From: Saccharopolyspora gregorii
Lineage (GTDB): Bacteria; Actinomycetota; Actinomycetes; Mycobacteriales; Pseudonocardiaceae
Assembly (NCBI RefSeq): GCF_024734405.1
Contig: NZ_CP059556.1
Location: forward strand, 2,976,001-3,040,000
Direction: 5' to 3'
Length of the DNA stretch: 64,000 bases
A program made the position numbers and the translations under genes. Below, one piece after another: positions 17,580 through 26,633 of this stretch (positions within the stretch are counted from its first letter, which is position 1; each line of letters starts with the position of its first letter). The notes beneath the pieces were generated by a model, which made no database searches, was not told the origin of the DNA, and saw only the letters and a program-made list of their open reading frames with translations.

Positions 17580-17650
17580 CGGAATTCGGGCGGGGGACGG
17601 AACTCGGGCGGGGGCCGGACCTCGGGCGGGGACGGACCTCGAACGGGGGA
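17580..17650. repeat. Four imperfect 17-18 bp tandem repeats
   Basis: Units CGGAATTCGGGCGGGGGA, CGGAACTCGGGCGGGGGC, CGGACCTCGGGCGGGGA and CGGACCTCGAACGGGGGA lie head to tail at 17580, 17598, 17616 and 17633. They fall between the malonate regulator and the VTT gene, upstream of the latter. The regular spacing (about 1.7 helical turns) could suit a protein-binding array or be simple slippage. Confidence 0.7.
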
Positions 17651-17686
17651 ACGGGCCGACCTTACCGGGCGGCGGATCGGCGCCGG

Positions 17687-18400
17687 TCAGCCCGGTTCGT
17701 CGGCGTCCGGGTTCCAGGACAACAACCGGACCCGGCTGACCGTGCGCAGGTGCCTGCGCATCGCGGCGGCCGCGGCCCGCGGCTGCCCGGCGCGGATGGC
17801 CTCGGCGATGCGCTCGTGCTGGGCCAGCGACTTCGGCGGGCGGTGCGGCTGGCGCAGCGATTCCTGGCGGCTTTCGGCGATCTCGGTGGCGATGGTGCGC
17901 ATGAACTCGGCGAGCATCGAGCTGTGCGCGGCGGCGGTGACGGCCGCGTGGAACCGGCGGTCGCCTTCCCCGCCGAGTTCGCCGCGCTCCACCTGGGCGC
18001 GCATGTCGGCCAGCGCCGCGTCGATCTCGGCGAGGTCGGCGGTGGTGCGGCGTTCGGCGGCGAGCTCCGCGAGCTTGGTCTCCAGCCCTTCGCGGGCGTC
18101 GAGCACGTCCGGCAGCCGGTCGCGGCGGGCCACCAGCTCGTCCACCGGTTCGCCGTCCAGCTCGCGGCGCGCCAGGTAGGTCCCGCCCCCGTGGCGGACT
18201 TCGACGAGGCCCTGCACCTCCAGCACCACGATGGCCTGGCGCACGGAGGCGCGGCTGACCCCGAGACGTTCGGCGAGTTCGCGCTCCGGCGGCAACCGGT
18301 CGCCCACGTCCAGGCCGGAGGCGGCGACGTGCTCGCGCAGGCGCAGCACGACCTGCTCGTAGAGCCTCGGCCTGGTCAGCGGCCGCAGCGCGTCGGACAC
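17687..18400 (-). CDS. GntR/FadR-family regulator of malonate operon (MatR-like)
   Basis: A 237-residue repressor-type protein. The winged HTH occupies about residues 10-75 (RLPPERELAERLGVSRASVRQAI, then GLVEVRHGGGTYL). An FCD ligand domain follows, with metal and ligand His residues (RFHAAV, AQHERIAEAI, RRHLRTV). The GTG start is chosen because a GGGAGGGAGG tract lies just upstream; the frame is open to 18514. It is divergent from matC-matB, as matR (also GntR family) is linked to matABC in rhizobia. Two perfect dyads with AGTGGT half-sites lie between the two genes and are its likely operators. The ligand is presumably malonate or malonyl-CoA (inference). Confidence 0.85.
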   Translation of the reverse strand: MSDALRPLTRPRLYEQVVLRLREHVAASGLDVGDRLPPERELAERLGVSRASVRQAIVVLEVQGLVEVRHGGGTYLARRELDGEPVDELVARRDRLPDVLDAREGLETKLAELAAERRTTADLAEIDAALADMRAQVERGELGGEGDRRFHAAVTAAAHSSMLAEFMRTIATEIAESRQESLRQPHRPPKSLAQHERIAEAIRAGQPRAAAAAMRRHLRTVSRVRLLSWNPDADEPG

Positions 18401-18458
18401 CGGCGCCTCCCTCCCGCTTCGGCGCGGAACGGCCAGGTTAGCACCGGGAAAGCGGTCC

Positions 18459-18481
18459 AGTGGTCCGCGCACCGGACCACT
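18459..18481. promoter_or_regulatory. Operator dyad A of malonate operon
   Basis: AGTGGTCCG and CGGACCACT form a perfect 9-bp inverted repeat with a 5-bp spacer (CGCAC). It lies 59 bp from the regulator start and shares the half-site AGTGGT with dyad B. Confidence 0.6.
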
Positions 18482-18488
18482 TCGGGTC

Positions 18489-18517
18489 TTGACGCTCCGG
18501 GGGTGCCGGCGCACAGT
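18489..18517 (+). promoter_or_regulatory. Predicted matC promoter
   Basis: TTGACG (18489-18494) is followed 17 bp later by CACAGT (18512-18517), a weak -10 with the conserved A and final T. Dyad B begins exactly at this -10, so repressor binding would block polymerase. Confidence 0.4.
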
Positions 18518-18540
18518 GGTCCAGCCAGTGAACCACTGTG
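18512..18540. promoter_or_regulatory. Operator dyad B of malonate operon
   Basis: CACAGTGGT and ACCACTGTG form a perfect 9-bp inverted repeat with an 11-bp spacer, overlapping the predicted -10 of matC and 42 bp before its start codon. Confidence 0.6.
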
Positions 18541-18581
18541 TCCGGGCTCACCCGAGGCGCATGGACGGTGAGGAGACAACG

Positions 18582-19832
18582 GTGTCGCCCGAGCTGATAT
18601 CCATCTACGCGCTCGTGGCCTGCTTCGTGCTGGCCACGACAATGTCGGTGAACATGGGGGTGCTGTCGTTCGCCGCGGCCTTCGCCGTCGGCAAGCTCGT
18701 CGGCGGCCTGTCCGACGACGACATCTTCGCCGGGTTCCCCGGCGACATCTTCGTGGTGCTCGTCGGCGTCACCTACCTGTTCGCGATCGCCCGCGCCAAC
18801 GGCACCACCGACTGGCTGGTGCACTGGGCGGTGCGGCTGGTCGGCGGCAGGCTCGTGGTGATCCCGTGGGTCATGTTCGGCATCGCGGCGCTGCTCACCG
18901 CCATCGGTGCGGTCAGCCCCGCGGCCTGCGCGATCATCGCGCCGATCGCGCTGAACCTCGCCGCCCGGCACGGCATCAACCCGCTGCTGATGGGGGCGAT
19001 GGTCGTGCACGGCGCGCAGGCCGGCGGCTTCTCGCCGATCAGCGTCTACGGCGTCATCGTCAACGGGGTCGTCGCCGACAACGCGCTGCCCGGTAGCCCG
19101 CTGGTGCTGTTCCTGGGCAGCTTCGCGCTGAACCTGGTGATCGCGGGCGTGGTGTTCGTCGTGTTCGGCGGGCTGCGCACCGCGCGGGCCGGTTCGCAGC
19201 CGGACGACGCCGCCGACGAACCGGAGGTGCTGCGCCTGGACCGGGACCGGGTGCTGACGCTGCTCGGACTCGCCTCGCTGGTGGTGTGCACGCTGGTGTT
19301 CGAGCTCGACGCGGGCCTGGTCGCGATGACGGTCGCGGTGGTGCTGACCGTGCTGTCGCCGAAGGTCGCCGCGAACGCGCCCGCCGAGGTCACCTGGCCG
19401 ACGGTGCTGCTGATCTGCGGCGTGCTCACCTACGTCGGGGTGCTGCAGGAGATGGGCACGATCGACTACGTGGGCCACGCCGTCGCCGGGGTCGGGCTGC
19501 CGCTGCTGGCGGCGCTGCTGCTGTGCTACATCGGCGGCGTCGTGTCGGCGTTCGCCTCCTCGGTCGGGCTGATGGGCGCGCTGATCCCGCTGGCGGTGCC
19601 GTTCCTGGCGACCGGCACGATCGGGCCGATCGGCGTGGTGACGGCGCTGGCGGTGTCGGCGACGCTGGTGGACGTCAGCCCGTTCTCCACCAACGGCGCG
19701 ATCGTGCTGGCCAACGCCAAGGGCGTGGACCGCGAGGTGTTCTTCCGCCGCCTGATGGTCTACGGCGGGGTGGTGGTCGCGGTGGGCCCGCTGCTGGCGT
19801 GGCTCGTGTTCGTCGTCCCCGGACTGGGGTGA
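18582..19832 (+). CDS. matC: MatC-like dicarboxylate (malonate) carrier
   Basis: A 416-residue membrane protein with about 11-12 TM segments. It resembles the MatC malonate carrier family: an N-terminal MatC domain (VLATTMSVNMGVLSFAAAF, then GLSDDDIFAGFPGDIFVVLVGVTYLF), GAVSPAACAIIAPIAL, and a C-terminal repeat ending VSATLVDVSPFSTNGAIVLANA. GTG 18582 follows GAGGAG by seven bases. It is the first gene of an operon with MatB 19 bp downstream. The substrate is inferred from that neighbour; other dicarboxylates are possible. It is probably repressed by the divergent GntR protein through the two dyads upstream. Confidence 0.85.
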   Translation: MSPELISIYALVACFVLATTMSVNMGVLSFAAAFAVGKLVGGLSDDDIFAGFPGDIFVVLVGVTYLFAIARANGTTDWLVHWAVRLVGGRLVVIPWVMFGIAALLTAIGAVSPAACAIIAPIALNLAARHGINPLLMGAMVVHGAQAGGFSPISVYGVIVNGVVADNALPGSPLVLFLGSFALNLVIAGVVFVVFGGLRTARAGSQPDDAADEPEVLRLDRDRVLTLLGLASLVVCTLVFELDAGLVAMTVAVVLTVLSPKVAANAPAEVTWPTVLLICGVLTYVGVLQEMGTIDYVGHAVAGVGLPLLAALLLCYIGGVVSAFASSVGLMGALIPLAVPFLATGTIGPIGVVTALAVSATLVDVSPFSTNGAIVLANAKGVDREVFFRRLMVYGGVVVAVGPLLAWLVFVVPGLG

Positions 19833-19851
19833 CATGGAACCGGAGGTAGGC

Positions 19852-21285
19852 ATGGAACTGTTCCCGACGCTGCGCAGGCCGGAGGAGAAGGAGGCGGTGC
19901 GCTTCGGCGACCGCGCCCTCACCTACCCGGAGCTGGCCGCCGCCGCGGCGGGCGTCGCCGAGCGCGTCGGCGGTGCCCGGCGGGTGGCGGTGTGGGCCAC
20001 CTCGGAGCTGGAGACCGCGGTGGCGGTGCTCGGCGCGCTCGCCGCCGGTGCCGCGGTGGTGCCGGTGAACCCGAAGGTGGGGGAGCGGGAGCTCGCGCAC
20101 ATCGCCGGGGACAGCGAACCGGAACTTCTGCTCGCCGCGCCCGGGTTCGAGGTCCCGGCGGCGCTGGCCGAGGTTCCGCTGCACGAGGTGGACCTCGCAC
20201 CCGGCGGCGAGCTGCCCGCCGAACCGGACGAGGAGCAGCCGGCGCTGATCGTCTACACCTCCGGCACCACCGGCCCGCCGAAGGGCGTGGTGCTGCCGCG
20301 GCGGGCCATCCGGGCGAACCTCGACGCGCTCGCCGACGCGTGGGAGTGGACCGCGCAGGACGTGCTGGTGCACGCGCTGCCGCTGTTCCACGTGCACGGG
20401 CTGATCCTCGGCACCCTCGGGCCGGTGCGGCTCGGCGGGACCGTGCACCACCTCGGCCGGTTCTCCTCGGCGGCGGTGGCCGCGGAGCTGGCCGGCCCGG
20501 CGACGATGCTGTTCGGGGTGCCGACGATGTACCACCGCCTCGCCGACGACGCCGAACGCGATCCGGAGCTGGCGGCGGCGGTCGGCCGTGCCCGGCTGCT
20601 GGTGTCCGGTTCGGCCGCGCTGCCCGCGGTGGAGCACGAGCGGATCTCCCGGCTGACCGGGCAGCGCGTCGTGGAGCGCTACGGCATGAGCGAGACGATC
20701 ATGAATTCGGGCGTGCGCGCCTCCGGGGACCGCAGGCCCGGCTACGTCGGCCTGCCCTTCGACGGGGTGGAGATCAAGCTCGTCGACGACGCGGGCGCCG
20801 ACATCGAGGTCAGCGACGACGAGACCGTCGGTGAGATCCTGGTCCGCGGCCGGAACCTGTTCACCGGCTACCTGAACCGGCCGGACGCCACCGCCGCCGC
20901 GTTCGCCGACGGCTGGTTCCGCACCGGCGACGTCGCCACCCGCGCGCCCGACGGCTACCTGCGGATCGTGGGGCGCAAGGCGACCGACATCATCAAGAGC
21001 GGCGGCTACAAGATCGGTGCGGGCGAGATCGAGAACGCGCTGCTGGAGCACCCGGCCGTCGCCGAGGTCGCCGTCACCGGGCAGGCCGATCCGGACCTGG
21101 GCGAGCGGATCCTGGCCTGGGTGGTGCCGACCGCGGAGCCTGCGGACGCGGACGAGACCGGCCGCGAGCTCGCCGAGCACGTGGCCCGGCTGCTCACCCC
21201 GCACAAGCGCCCGCGCGAGGTGCGGTTCGTGGAGTCCTTGCCGCGCAACGAGATGGGCAAGGTCATGAAGAAGGCGCTGGGGTGA
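19852..21285 (+). CDS. matB: Malonyl-CoA synthetase MatB
   Basis: A 477-residue adenylate-forming ligase converting malonate (or methylmalonate), ATP and CoA to malonyl-CoA. The ATP motif YTSGTTGPPKG is at residues 135-145, the adenylation motif ERYGMSETIMNSGVRA follows, and the C-terminal catalytic Lys is K470 in RNEMGKVMKK. The sequence tracks the known Streptomyces MatB closely from the N-terminal LFPTLRRP to the end, including FHVHGLILG and GATMLFGVPTMYHR-type segments. The GGAGG before ATG 19852 decides this start over ATG 19834. It sits between the carrier and the carboxyltransferase. Malonyl-CoA formed here could feed polyketide or fatty acid synthesis. Confidence 0.92.
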   Translation: MELFPTLRRPEEKEAVRFGDRALTYPELAAAAAGVAERVGGARRVAVWATSELETAVAVLGALAAGAAVVPVNPKVGERELAHIAGDSEPELLLAAPGFEVPAALAEVPLHEVDLAPGGELPAEPDEEQPALIVYTSGTTGPPKGVVLPRRAIRANLDALADAWEWTAQDVLVHALPLFHVHGLILGTLGPVRLGGTVHHLGRFSSAAVAAELAGPATMLFGVPTMYHRLADDAERDPELAAAVGRARLLVSGSAALPAVEHERISRLTGQRVVERYGMSETIMNSGVRASGDRRPGYVGLPFDGVEIKLVDDAGADIEVSDDETVGEILVRGRNLFTGYLNRPDATAAAFADGWFRTGDVATRAPDGYLRIVGRKATDIIKSGGYKIGAGEIENALLEHPAVAEVAVTGQADPDLGERILAWVVPTAEPADADETGRELAEHVARLLTPHKRPREVRFVESLPRNEMGKVMKKALG

Positions 21286-21289
21286 TCCG

Positions 21290-22624
21290 GTGGGCGCGCG
21301 CGAGCTGATCACCGCCGTGTGCGCGGACTTCACCGAGTTCGCGCCGCGCCGCACCGGAACCCGCCCGGTGGACGGCCCGCTGGACTGGGACGGCTACGGC
21401 GAGCAGCGGCGGCGGGCCGCCGAGCGCACCGGAGCGGCCGAATCCGTGCTGTGCGGGCACGGCGCGGTCGGTTCCGGCCGCGCCGTGCTGATCGCGTTCG
21501 AGTTCGGCTTCCTCGGCGGTTCGGTCGGGGAGGAGACCGGGGCGCGGGTGGTGGACGCCTTCGACCGGGCCCGGGAGCTGCGGCTGCCGGTGGTCTCGCT
21601 GGTGGCCTCCGGCGGAAGCCGGATGCAGGAGGGGATCCGCGCGCTCGCCCAGCTGCAGACCATCGCGCGGGCCTGCGCGCGGACCAAGCGGGCGGGCCTC
21701 CCGCACGTGGCGGTGCTGCGAGATCCGACGACCGGCGGCATGTGGGCGGCGCTGGGCGCGGGCGCCGACGTGGTGCTCGCGGTGCCCGGCGCGGAGGTCG
21801 CGTTCGGCGGCAGCCGGGTGCGCCCCGCCGCGGAGTCCGGAGCGGCGTTCACCGCGGCCGGGAAGTTCGCCGCCGGCCAGGTCGACCGGCTGGTGGCGGA
21901 GGACGAGCTGCCCGCGGTGCTCCCCGGCCTGGTGGACCTGCTGCAACCGCGCCGCGCCGTCCCGGAACCCGTCGCGCCGCCCGTCCCGCCGCGGCCGGGC
22001 CCCGCCCCGGGCAGCGGGTGGGCGGCGGTGCGGCGCGCCCGCGCGGCGGAGCGCCCGCGCGCGACCGACTACCTGGACCGGTTCTTCACCAGCCGGTTCG
22101 CGCTCAGCGGCGACCGGGCGGGTGGTGCGGATCCGGGGATGCTGTGCGGGATCGGCGAGCACGAGGGCCGTCCGGTCGCCTACGCCGCGCAGACCGGTAC
22201 CGCCAACACCCCGGCCGGTTTCCGCACGGCGGCCCGGCTGGTGCGGCTGGCGGACCGGCTGCGGCTGCCGGTGCTGACGCTGGTGGACACCCCGGGCGCG
22301 GCGAACGGCGCGGCCGCCGAACTCGCCGGGGCCGGGCCCGCGATCGGCGAGCTGTTCACCGCGGTCGCCGAGGCGCGGGTGCCGATCACCACGCTCGTGA
22401 TCGGCGAGGGCGGTTCCGGGGGAGCGCTGGCGCTGGCGGCGCCGGGGTCGACGTGGATCACCGCGGACGCCTACTTCGCCGTCATCGCCCCGGAATCGGC
22501 CGCGTCGATCCTCAAGCGCCCGCCGGAGCAGGTGCCGGAGCTGGCCGAGTCGTTGCGGCTGCGCCCCCAGGACGTCGTGGACCTCGGTTTCGCCCGGGGC
22601 GTCCTCGGCGAGCCGCCGCGGTGA
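21290..22624 (+). CDS. Fused carboxyltransferase (AccD-AccA-like) in malonate operon
   Basis: A 444-residue fusion of two crotonase-fold carboxyltransferase halves. The beta-like half is residues 1 to about 225 (FGFLGGSVGEETGARVVDA, LVASGGSRMQEGIRALAQL). A Pro-rich linker follows (about 225-245). The alpha-like half then contains LTLVDTPGAANGAAAE and VIGEGGSGGALALAAP. It is much shorter than AccD plus AccA and lacks the AccD Cys4 zinc finger. No biotin carboxylase or biotin carrier gene is in the window. It starts with GTG 21290, five bases after the matB stop, with GGTGATCC as ribosome site. It may act as an acyl-CoA carboxylase beta subunit or as a malonyl-CoA decarboxylase-like enzyme. The latter fits the operon but is inference. 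Confidence 0.78.
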   Translation: MGARELITAVCADFTEFAPRRTGTRPVDGPLDWDGYGEQRRRAAERTGAAESVLCGHGAVGSGRAVLIAFEFGFLGGSVGEETGARVVDAFDRARELRLPVVSLVASGGSRMQEGIRALAQLQTIARACARTKRAGLPHVAVLRDPTTGGMWAALGAGADVVLAVPGAEVAFGGSRVRPAAESGAAFTAAGKFAAGQVDRLVAEDELPAVLPGLVDLLQPRRAVPEPVAPPVPPRPGPAPGSGWAAVRRARAAERPRATDYLDRFFTSRFALSGDRAGGADPGMLCGIGEHEGRPVAYAAQTGTANTPAGFRTAARLVRLADRLRLPVLTLVDTPGAANGAAAELAGAGPAIGELFTAVAEARVPITTLVIGEGGSGGALALAAPGSTWITADAYFAVIAPESAASILKRPPEQVPELAESLRLRPQDVVDLGFARGVLGEPPR

Positions 22625-22702
22625 CCGACGGCGGTCGCGCGCCCGCAAGAGGGCAAGGCGGTGCGAGGTGTGATGGTCATCCCCTACCGAACCTCGCTGT
22701 GG

Positions 22703-22721
22703 TCAGGTTAGCCTAACCATA
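22703..22721. promoter_or_regulatory. IdeR/DmdR (DtxR-family) iron box
   Basis: TCAGGTTAGCCTAACCATA matches the 19-bp DtxR/IdeR consensus TTAGGTTAGSCTAACCTAA at 16 positions, with a perfect AGGTTAGCCTAACC core apart from the S position. It lies 69 bp before dhbA, the first gene of the dihydroxybenzoate operon, so iron repression is strongly suggested. Confidence 0.85.
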
Positions 22722-22789
22722 CAGGGCTGAGCCGGTCTCGGTACAGGAGAGCGCGCCCGGTCGTGGCAGCAGGCGAGGGGAAAGACGAG

Positions 22790-23572
22790 ATGGACCGCAG
22801 TGGCATCAGCGGCCGGGTCGCCGTGGTGACCGGCGCCGCCCACGGTATCGGTACCGCTGTGGTGCACGCGCTCGGGGAGCTGGGGGCGACCGTCGTCGCG
22901 ATCGACCTCGACGCCGACGAACTCGCCGAGGTCGCCTCGACCGCGACCGGGAAGGGCCGCCGGGTGCTGGCCTGCCCCGCCGACGTCGCGGACTCCGCCG
23001 CCGTCGAATCCGTGGTGGAGCACGCCGAGCGCGAGGCGGGTCCGGTGGACCTGCTCGTCAACGTCGCCGGGATCCTGCACCCCGGCACCGTGCAGGAGAT
23101 CGACGAGGCCGACTGGCACCGCACCTTCGCGGTGAACACCACCGGCGTGTTCCACCTGTGCCGCTCGGTGTCGAAGCGGATGATCCCGCGCGGCCGCGGC
23201 TCCATCGTCACCGTCGGCTCCAACGCCGCCGGCGTCCCGCGCCAGGGCATGGCCGCCTACGGCGCGTCCAAGGCGGCGGCGACGCTGTTCACCAAGTCGC
23301 TCGGCCTGGAGCTCGCCGAGCACGGCATCCGCTGCAACGTGGTCTCGCCGGGTTCCACCGACACGCCGATGCAGCACCGGCTGTGGGACGAACGCGGACC
23401 CGCCCCGGTGATCGCCGGATCGCTGGAGACCTACAAGACCGGCATCCCGCTGGGCAAGCTGGCCACGGCCGAGGACGTCGCGGAGGCGGTCGTCTTCCTG
23501 CTCTCCGACCAGGCCGGGCACATCACGATGCACGATCTGTACGTCGACGGCGGCGCGACGCTGCGCGCCTGA
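22790..23572 (+). CDS. dhbA: 2,3-dihydro-2,3-dihydroxybenzoate dehydrogenase
   Basis: A 260-residue classical SDR. It oxidises 2,3-dihydro-2,3-dihydroxybenzoate to 2,3-dihydroxybenzoate with NAD+. Motifs: TGAAHGIG (cofactor), NVAG, Ser in TVGSNAAG, and YGASK (catalytic Tyr and Lys), with [10 protein letters not shown] at the C-terminus. ATG 22790 follows GAGGGGAAAG; an in-frame GTG at 22763 is less likely. It heads the DHB operon, 69 bp after an iron box. SDR specificity cannot be read from motifs alone, but the dhbC, dhbE and dhbB neighbours make the assignment firm. Confidence 0.9.
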   Translation: MDRSGISGRVAVVTGAAHGIGTAVVHALGELGATVVAIDLDADELAEVASTATGKGRRVLACPADVADSAAVESVVEHAEREAGPVDLLVNVAGILHPGTVQEIDEADWHRTFAVNTTGVFHLCRSVSKRMIPRGRGSIVTVGSNAAGVPRQGMAAYGASKAAATLFTKSLGLELAEHGIRCNVVSPGSTDTPMQHRLWDERGPAPVIAGSLETYKTGIPLGKLATAEDVAEAVVFLLSDQAGHITMHDLYVDGGATLRA

Positions 23573-23606
23573 GCCGCCCCTCGACCACCGCCCACGGAAG
23601 GCACAC

Positions 23607-24866
23607 ATGACCACGGACAGCGATACCACCATGCGCGGAGAATCCGACGATCTCGGCGAGCGCCTCACCCCGGGCGCCCTGCTCGACCGGTATTCGGCGG
23701 GTTCCTCGTTCTTCTTCGCCTCGCCGCGCGGTTCGATGCTGGCGCGCGGCGTCGACGCCGTGGTGCCGAAGGCGACCTGCTCCGGGGGGCGCGACCGGCT
23801 CCCCGGACAGGTCGCCGAATTCCTGCGCCACGCCGAGGAATTCGGCCGGGTGAACCCCGTCGTGGTCGGTGCCGTGCCGTTCGGCGACAACCTGCCCGCG
23901 CACCTGGTGCTGCCCGCCGCGGTGGACCGCGCCGAGCCGCTGTCCGAACCGGTGGCCGCGCCGGACGCGCCCCGGGTGGACTACGAGGTGAAGCACGTCC
24001 CGGCGCCCGCCGAGTACGAGCGCGCGGTGGAGCGGGTGCTCAAGCGGCTGCGCGACGAGGAGATGAGCAAGGTCGTGCTGGCCCGCTCCCTCGAACTGTC
24101 CACATCGGACCCGGTGGATCCGGGGCGGATGCTGCGCAACCTCGCGGGCACCGATCCGGGCGGGTTCACCTACGCCGTGGACCTCCCGCGGCGCGGCCAG
24201 GACGGCACCCGCGACTCCTTCGGCGAACGGGCCGAGACGGGCCGCACCCTGCTCGGCGCCAGCCCGGAGCTGCTGGTGTCGCTGGACGGCACCCGGGTGC
24301 GCTCCAACCCGCTTGCCGGTTCCCGGCCGCGCAGCGCGGACCCGGACGAGGACCGCCGCCGCGCCGAGGAGCTGCAGCACTCCGAGAAGGACCTGCGCGA
24401 GCACGCCGCCGTCGTCGACGCCGTGGTCGCCGCGCTGCGCCCGCTGTGCCGCGACCTCGTCGTCCCCGACGGGCCCTCGGTGGTGCACACCGCCGCCATG
24501 TGGCACCTGTCCACCGAGATCACCGGCGAACTCCTCGACCCCGGGACCACCTCGCTGCAGCTGGCCGTCGCCATGCACCCGACGCCCGCCGTGTGCGGCA
24601 CGCCGCCGGAGGACGCCCGGGTAGCCATCGCCGAAGCGGAACCGTTCGAGCGCGGCTACTACACCGGGATGGTCGGTTGGTGCGACGCCACAGGCGACGG
24701 AGAATGGGTCGTCACGATCAGGTGCGCCGAGATCGAGGACTCCGCGATCCGCTTCTACGCCGGCGCGGGGATCGTCGAAGGTTCCGACCCGGCCGACGAG
24801 CTCGCCGAGACCTCCGCGAAGTTCCGCACCGCGCTCTCGGCGATGGGCTGGACGGACGCGCTGTAG
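23607..24866 (+). CDS. dhbC: Isochorismate synthase
   Basis: A 419-residue chorismate-utilising enzyme (EntC/DhbC) making isochorismate from chorismate with Mg2+. Seen: [10 protein letters not shown] (the conserved isomerase lysine region), [42 protein letters not shown], and the C-terminal [16 protein letters not shown] and [20 protein letters not shown] metal-site region. Length is normal. GGAAGG precedes ATG 23607. It is second in the iron-regulated operon, 34 bp after dhbA. Salicylate synthases are similar, but the isochorismatase and dhbA neighbours favour the DHB route. Confidence 0.93.
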   Translation: MTTDSDTTMRGESDDLGERLTPGALLDRYSAGSSFFFASPRGSMLARGVDAVVPKATCSGGRDRLPGQVAEFLRHAEEFGRVNPVVVGAVPFGDNLPAHLVLPAAVDRAEPLSEPVAAPDAPRVDYEVKHVPAPAEYERAVERVLKRLRDEEMSKVVLARSLELSTSDPVDPGRMLRNLAGTDPGGFTYAVDLPRRGQDGTRDSFGERAETGRTLLGASPELLVSLDGTRVRSNPLAGSRPRSADPDEDRRRAEELQHSEKDLREHAAVVDAVVAALRPLCRDLVVPDGPSVVHTAAMWHLSTEITGELLDPGTTSLQLAVAMHPTPAVCGTPPEDARVAIAEAEPFERGYYTGMVGWCDATGDGEWVVTIRCAEIEDSAIRFYAGAGIVEGSDPADELAETSAKFRTALSAMGWTDAL

Positions 24867-24909
24867 CCACCGGCCGCCCCTGCCGACCCCCGAACGAACA
24901 GGAACGACG

Positions 24910-26538
24910 ATGCTGCCCGGATGCCCTACCTGGCCCGAACAGGACGCCGCCCGGTACCGCGAAGCCGGGTACTGGCGCGGGGAGACCTTCGGCGAGATCC
25001 TCCGCGCCCGCGCCGCCGAGCACGGCGACCGGGTCGCGGTCGTGGACGCCGACCGCTCGCTGACCTACCGCGAGCTCGACACCCGCGCCGACCGGCTCGC
25101 GGCCGGGCTGCGCGAGCTCGGCATCGGCGCGCAGGACCGGGTCGTGGTGCAGCTGCCGAACATCGCCGAGTTCTTCGAGGTGTGCTTCGCGCTGTTCCGC
25201 CTCGGCGCGGTGCCGGTGTTCGCGCTGCCCTCGCACCGGCTGACCGAAGTGGCCTACTTCTGCGAGTTCGCCGAGGCCGCCGCCTACATCACCTGCGACG
25301 TGGAGGCCGGGTTCGACCACCGCGCGCTCGCCGCCGAGGTGCGGGCGAAGGTGCCGGGGCTGCGCCACGTGCTCATCGCGGGCGACCCGGGGGAGTCCGG
25401 TTTCCCCGCGCTGTCCGGGATCGACGCCGAACCATCCGATGTGGACGGTCCAGGTCCGGGGGACATCGCGTTCCTCCAGCTCTCCGGCGGCAGCACCGGG
25501 GTGCCGAAGCTCATCCCGCGCACCCACGACGACTACGCCTACTCGTTCCGCGCCAGCAACGAGATCTGCGGCGTCACCGCGGACACCGTCTACCTGGTGG
25601 CGCTGCCCGCCGCGCACAACTTCCCGATGAGCTCGCCCGGCACCTTCGGCGTCCTGCAGGCCGGCGGCAAGGTGGTGCTCTCCCGCCGCCCCAGCCCCGA
25701 CGAGGTCTTCCCGCTGGTGGAGCGGGAACGGGTCACGCTGCTGGCCGCGGTCCCGCCGCTGGCGCTGGTGTGGCTGGACGCGGCCGCCAACACCGCGCAC
25801 GACCTCTCCAGCCTGGAGGTGCTGCAGGTCGGCGGCGCCAAGTGCAGCGAGGAGGTCGCGCGCCGGGTCCGCCCGGTGCTCGGTGCCACCCTGCAGCAGG
25901 TGTTCGGCATGGCCGAAGGGCTCGTCAACTACACCCGGCTCGACGACCCCGAGGACGTCATCGTCACCACCCAGGGCAGGCCGATCTCCCCGGACGACGA
26001 GGTCCTCGTCGTCGACGACGAGGACCGGCCCGTCGCCCCCGGCGGCACCGGCCACCTGCTCACCCGCGGGCCCTACACGATCCGCGGCTACTACCGGGCC
26101 GAGGAGCACAACGCCAAGGCGTTCACCCCCGAGGGCTTCTACCGCACCGGCGACGTCGTGCGGTTCACCGCCGAGGGCAACATCGTCGTCGAAGGCCGCG
26201 CCAAGGACCAGATCAACCGCGGTGGCGAGAAGGTCGCGGCCGAAGAGGTGGAGAACCACCTGCTGGCCCACCCCGCCGTGCACGACGCCGCCGTGGTGTC
26301 CATGCCCGACCCGTACCTCGGCGAGCGCACCTGCGCCTTCGTGGTGGCGCGCGGCGAGGCGCCGAAGGCCCGCGAGCTGATCAAGTTCGTCCGGCAGCGC
26401 GGCCTCGCCGGCTACAAGGTGCCGGACCGCGTCGAGTTCGTCGACGCGTTCCCGCAGACCGGCGTCGGCAAGGTCAGCAAGCGCGACCTGCGCGAAGCGA
26501 TCCAGCGCGACCTGGTGCCGGAACTCGAACGTCGTTGA
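24910..26538 (+). CDS. dhbE: 2,3-dihydroxybenzoate-AMP ligase
   Basis: A 542-residue stand-alone aryl adenylation enzyme (DhbE/EntE). It activates DHB with ATP and loads it onto an aryl carrier protein. The N-terminus ([19 protein letters not shown]) is typical of DHB/salicylate ligases. AMP motifs: [19 protein letters not shown], aryl-pocket [62 protein letters not shown], and the C-terminal [13 protein letters not shown] Lys. ATG 24910 follows AGGAACG. Salicylate cannot be excluded as substrate by eye, but the complete DHB pathway around it argues for DHB. Confidence 0.92.
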   Translation: MLPGCPTWPEQDAARYREAGYWRGETFGEILRARAAEHGDRVAVVDADRSLTYRELDTRADRLAAGLRELGIGAQDRVVVQLPNIAEFFEVCFALFRLGAVPVFALPSHRLTEVAYFCEFAEAAAYITCDVEAGFDHRALAAEVRAKVPGLRHVLIAGDPGESGFPALSGIDAEPSDVDGPGPGDIAFLQLSGGSTGVPKLIPRTHDDYAYSFRASNEICGVTADTVYLVALPAAHNFPMSSPGTFGVLQAGGKVVLSRRPSPDEVFPLVERERVTLLAAVPPLALVWLDAAANTAHDLSSLEVLQVGGAKCSEEVARRVRPVLGATLQQVFGMAEGLVNYTRLDDPEDVIVTTQGRPISPDDEVLVVDDEDRPVAPGGTGHLLTRGPYTIRGYYRAEEHNAKAFTPEGFYRTGDVVRFTAEGNIVVEGRAKDQINRGGEKVAAEEVENHLLAHPAVHDAAVVSMPDPYLGERTCAFVVARGEAPKARELIKFVRQRGLAGYKVPDRVEFVDAFPQTGVGKVSKRDLREAIQRDLVPELERR

Positions 26539-26633
26539 CCGGCCGAGCGGCCCCGCGCGAACGGGGCCGGCCCGGCGATTCCCGGCCGGGGCGGCCCCGG
26601 ACCGGACGTGGAGCAGGACAGGAGGACGCACAG

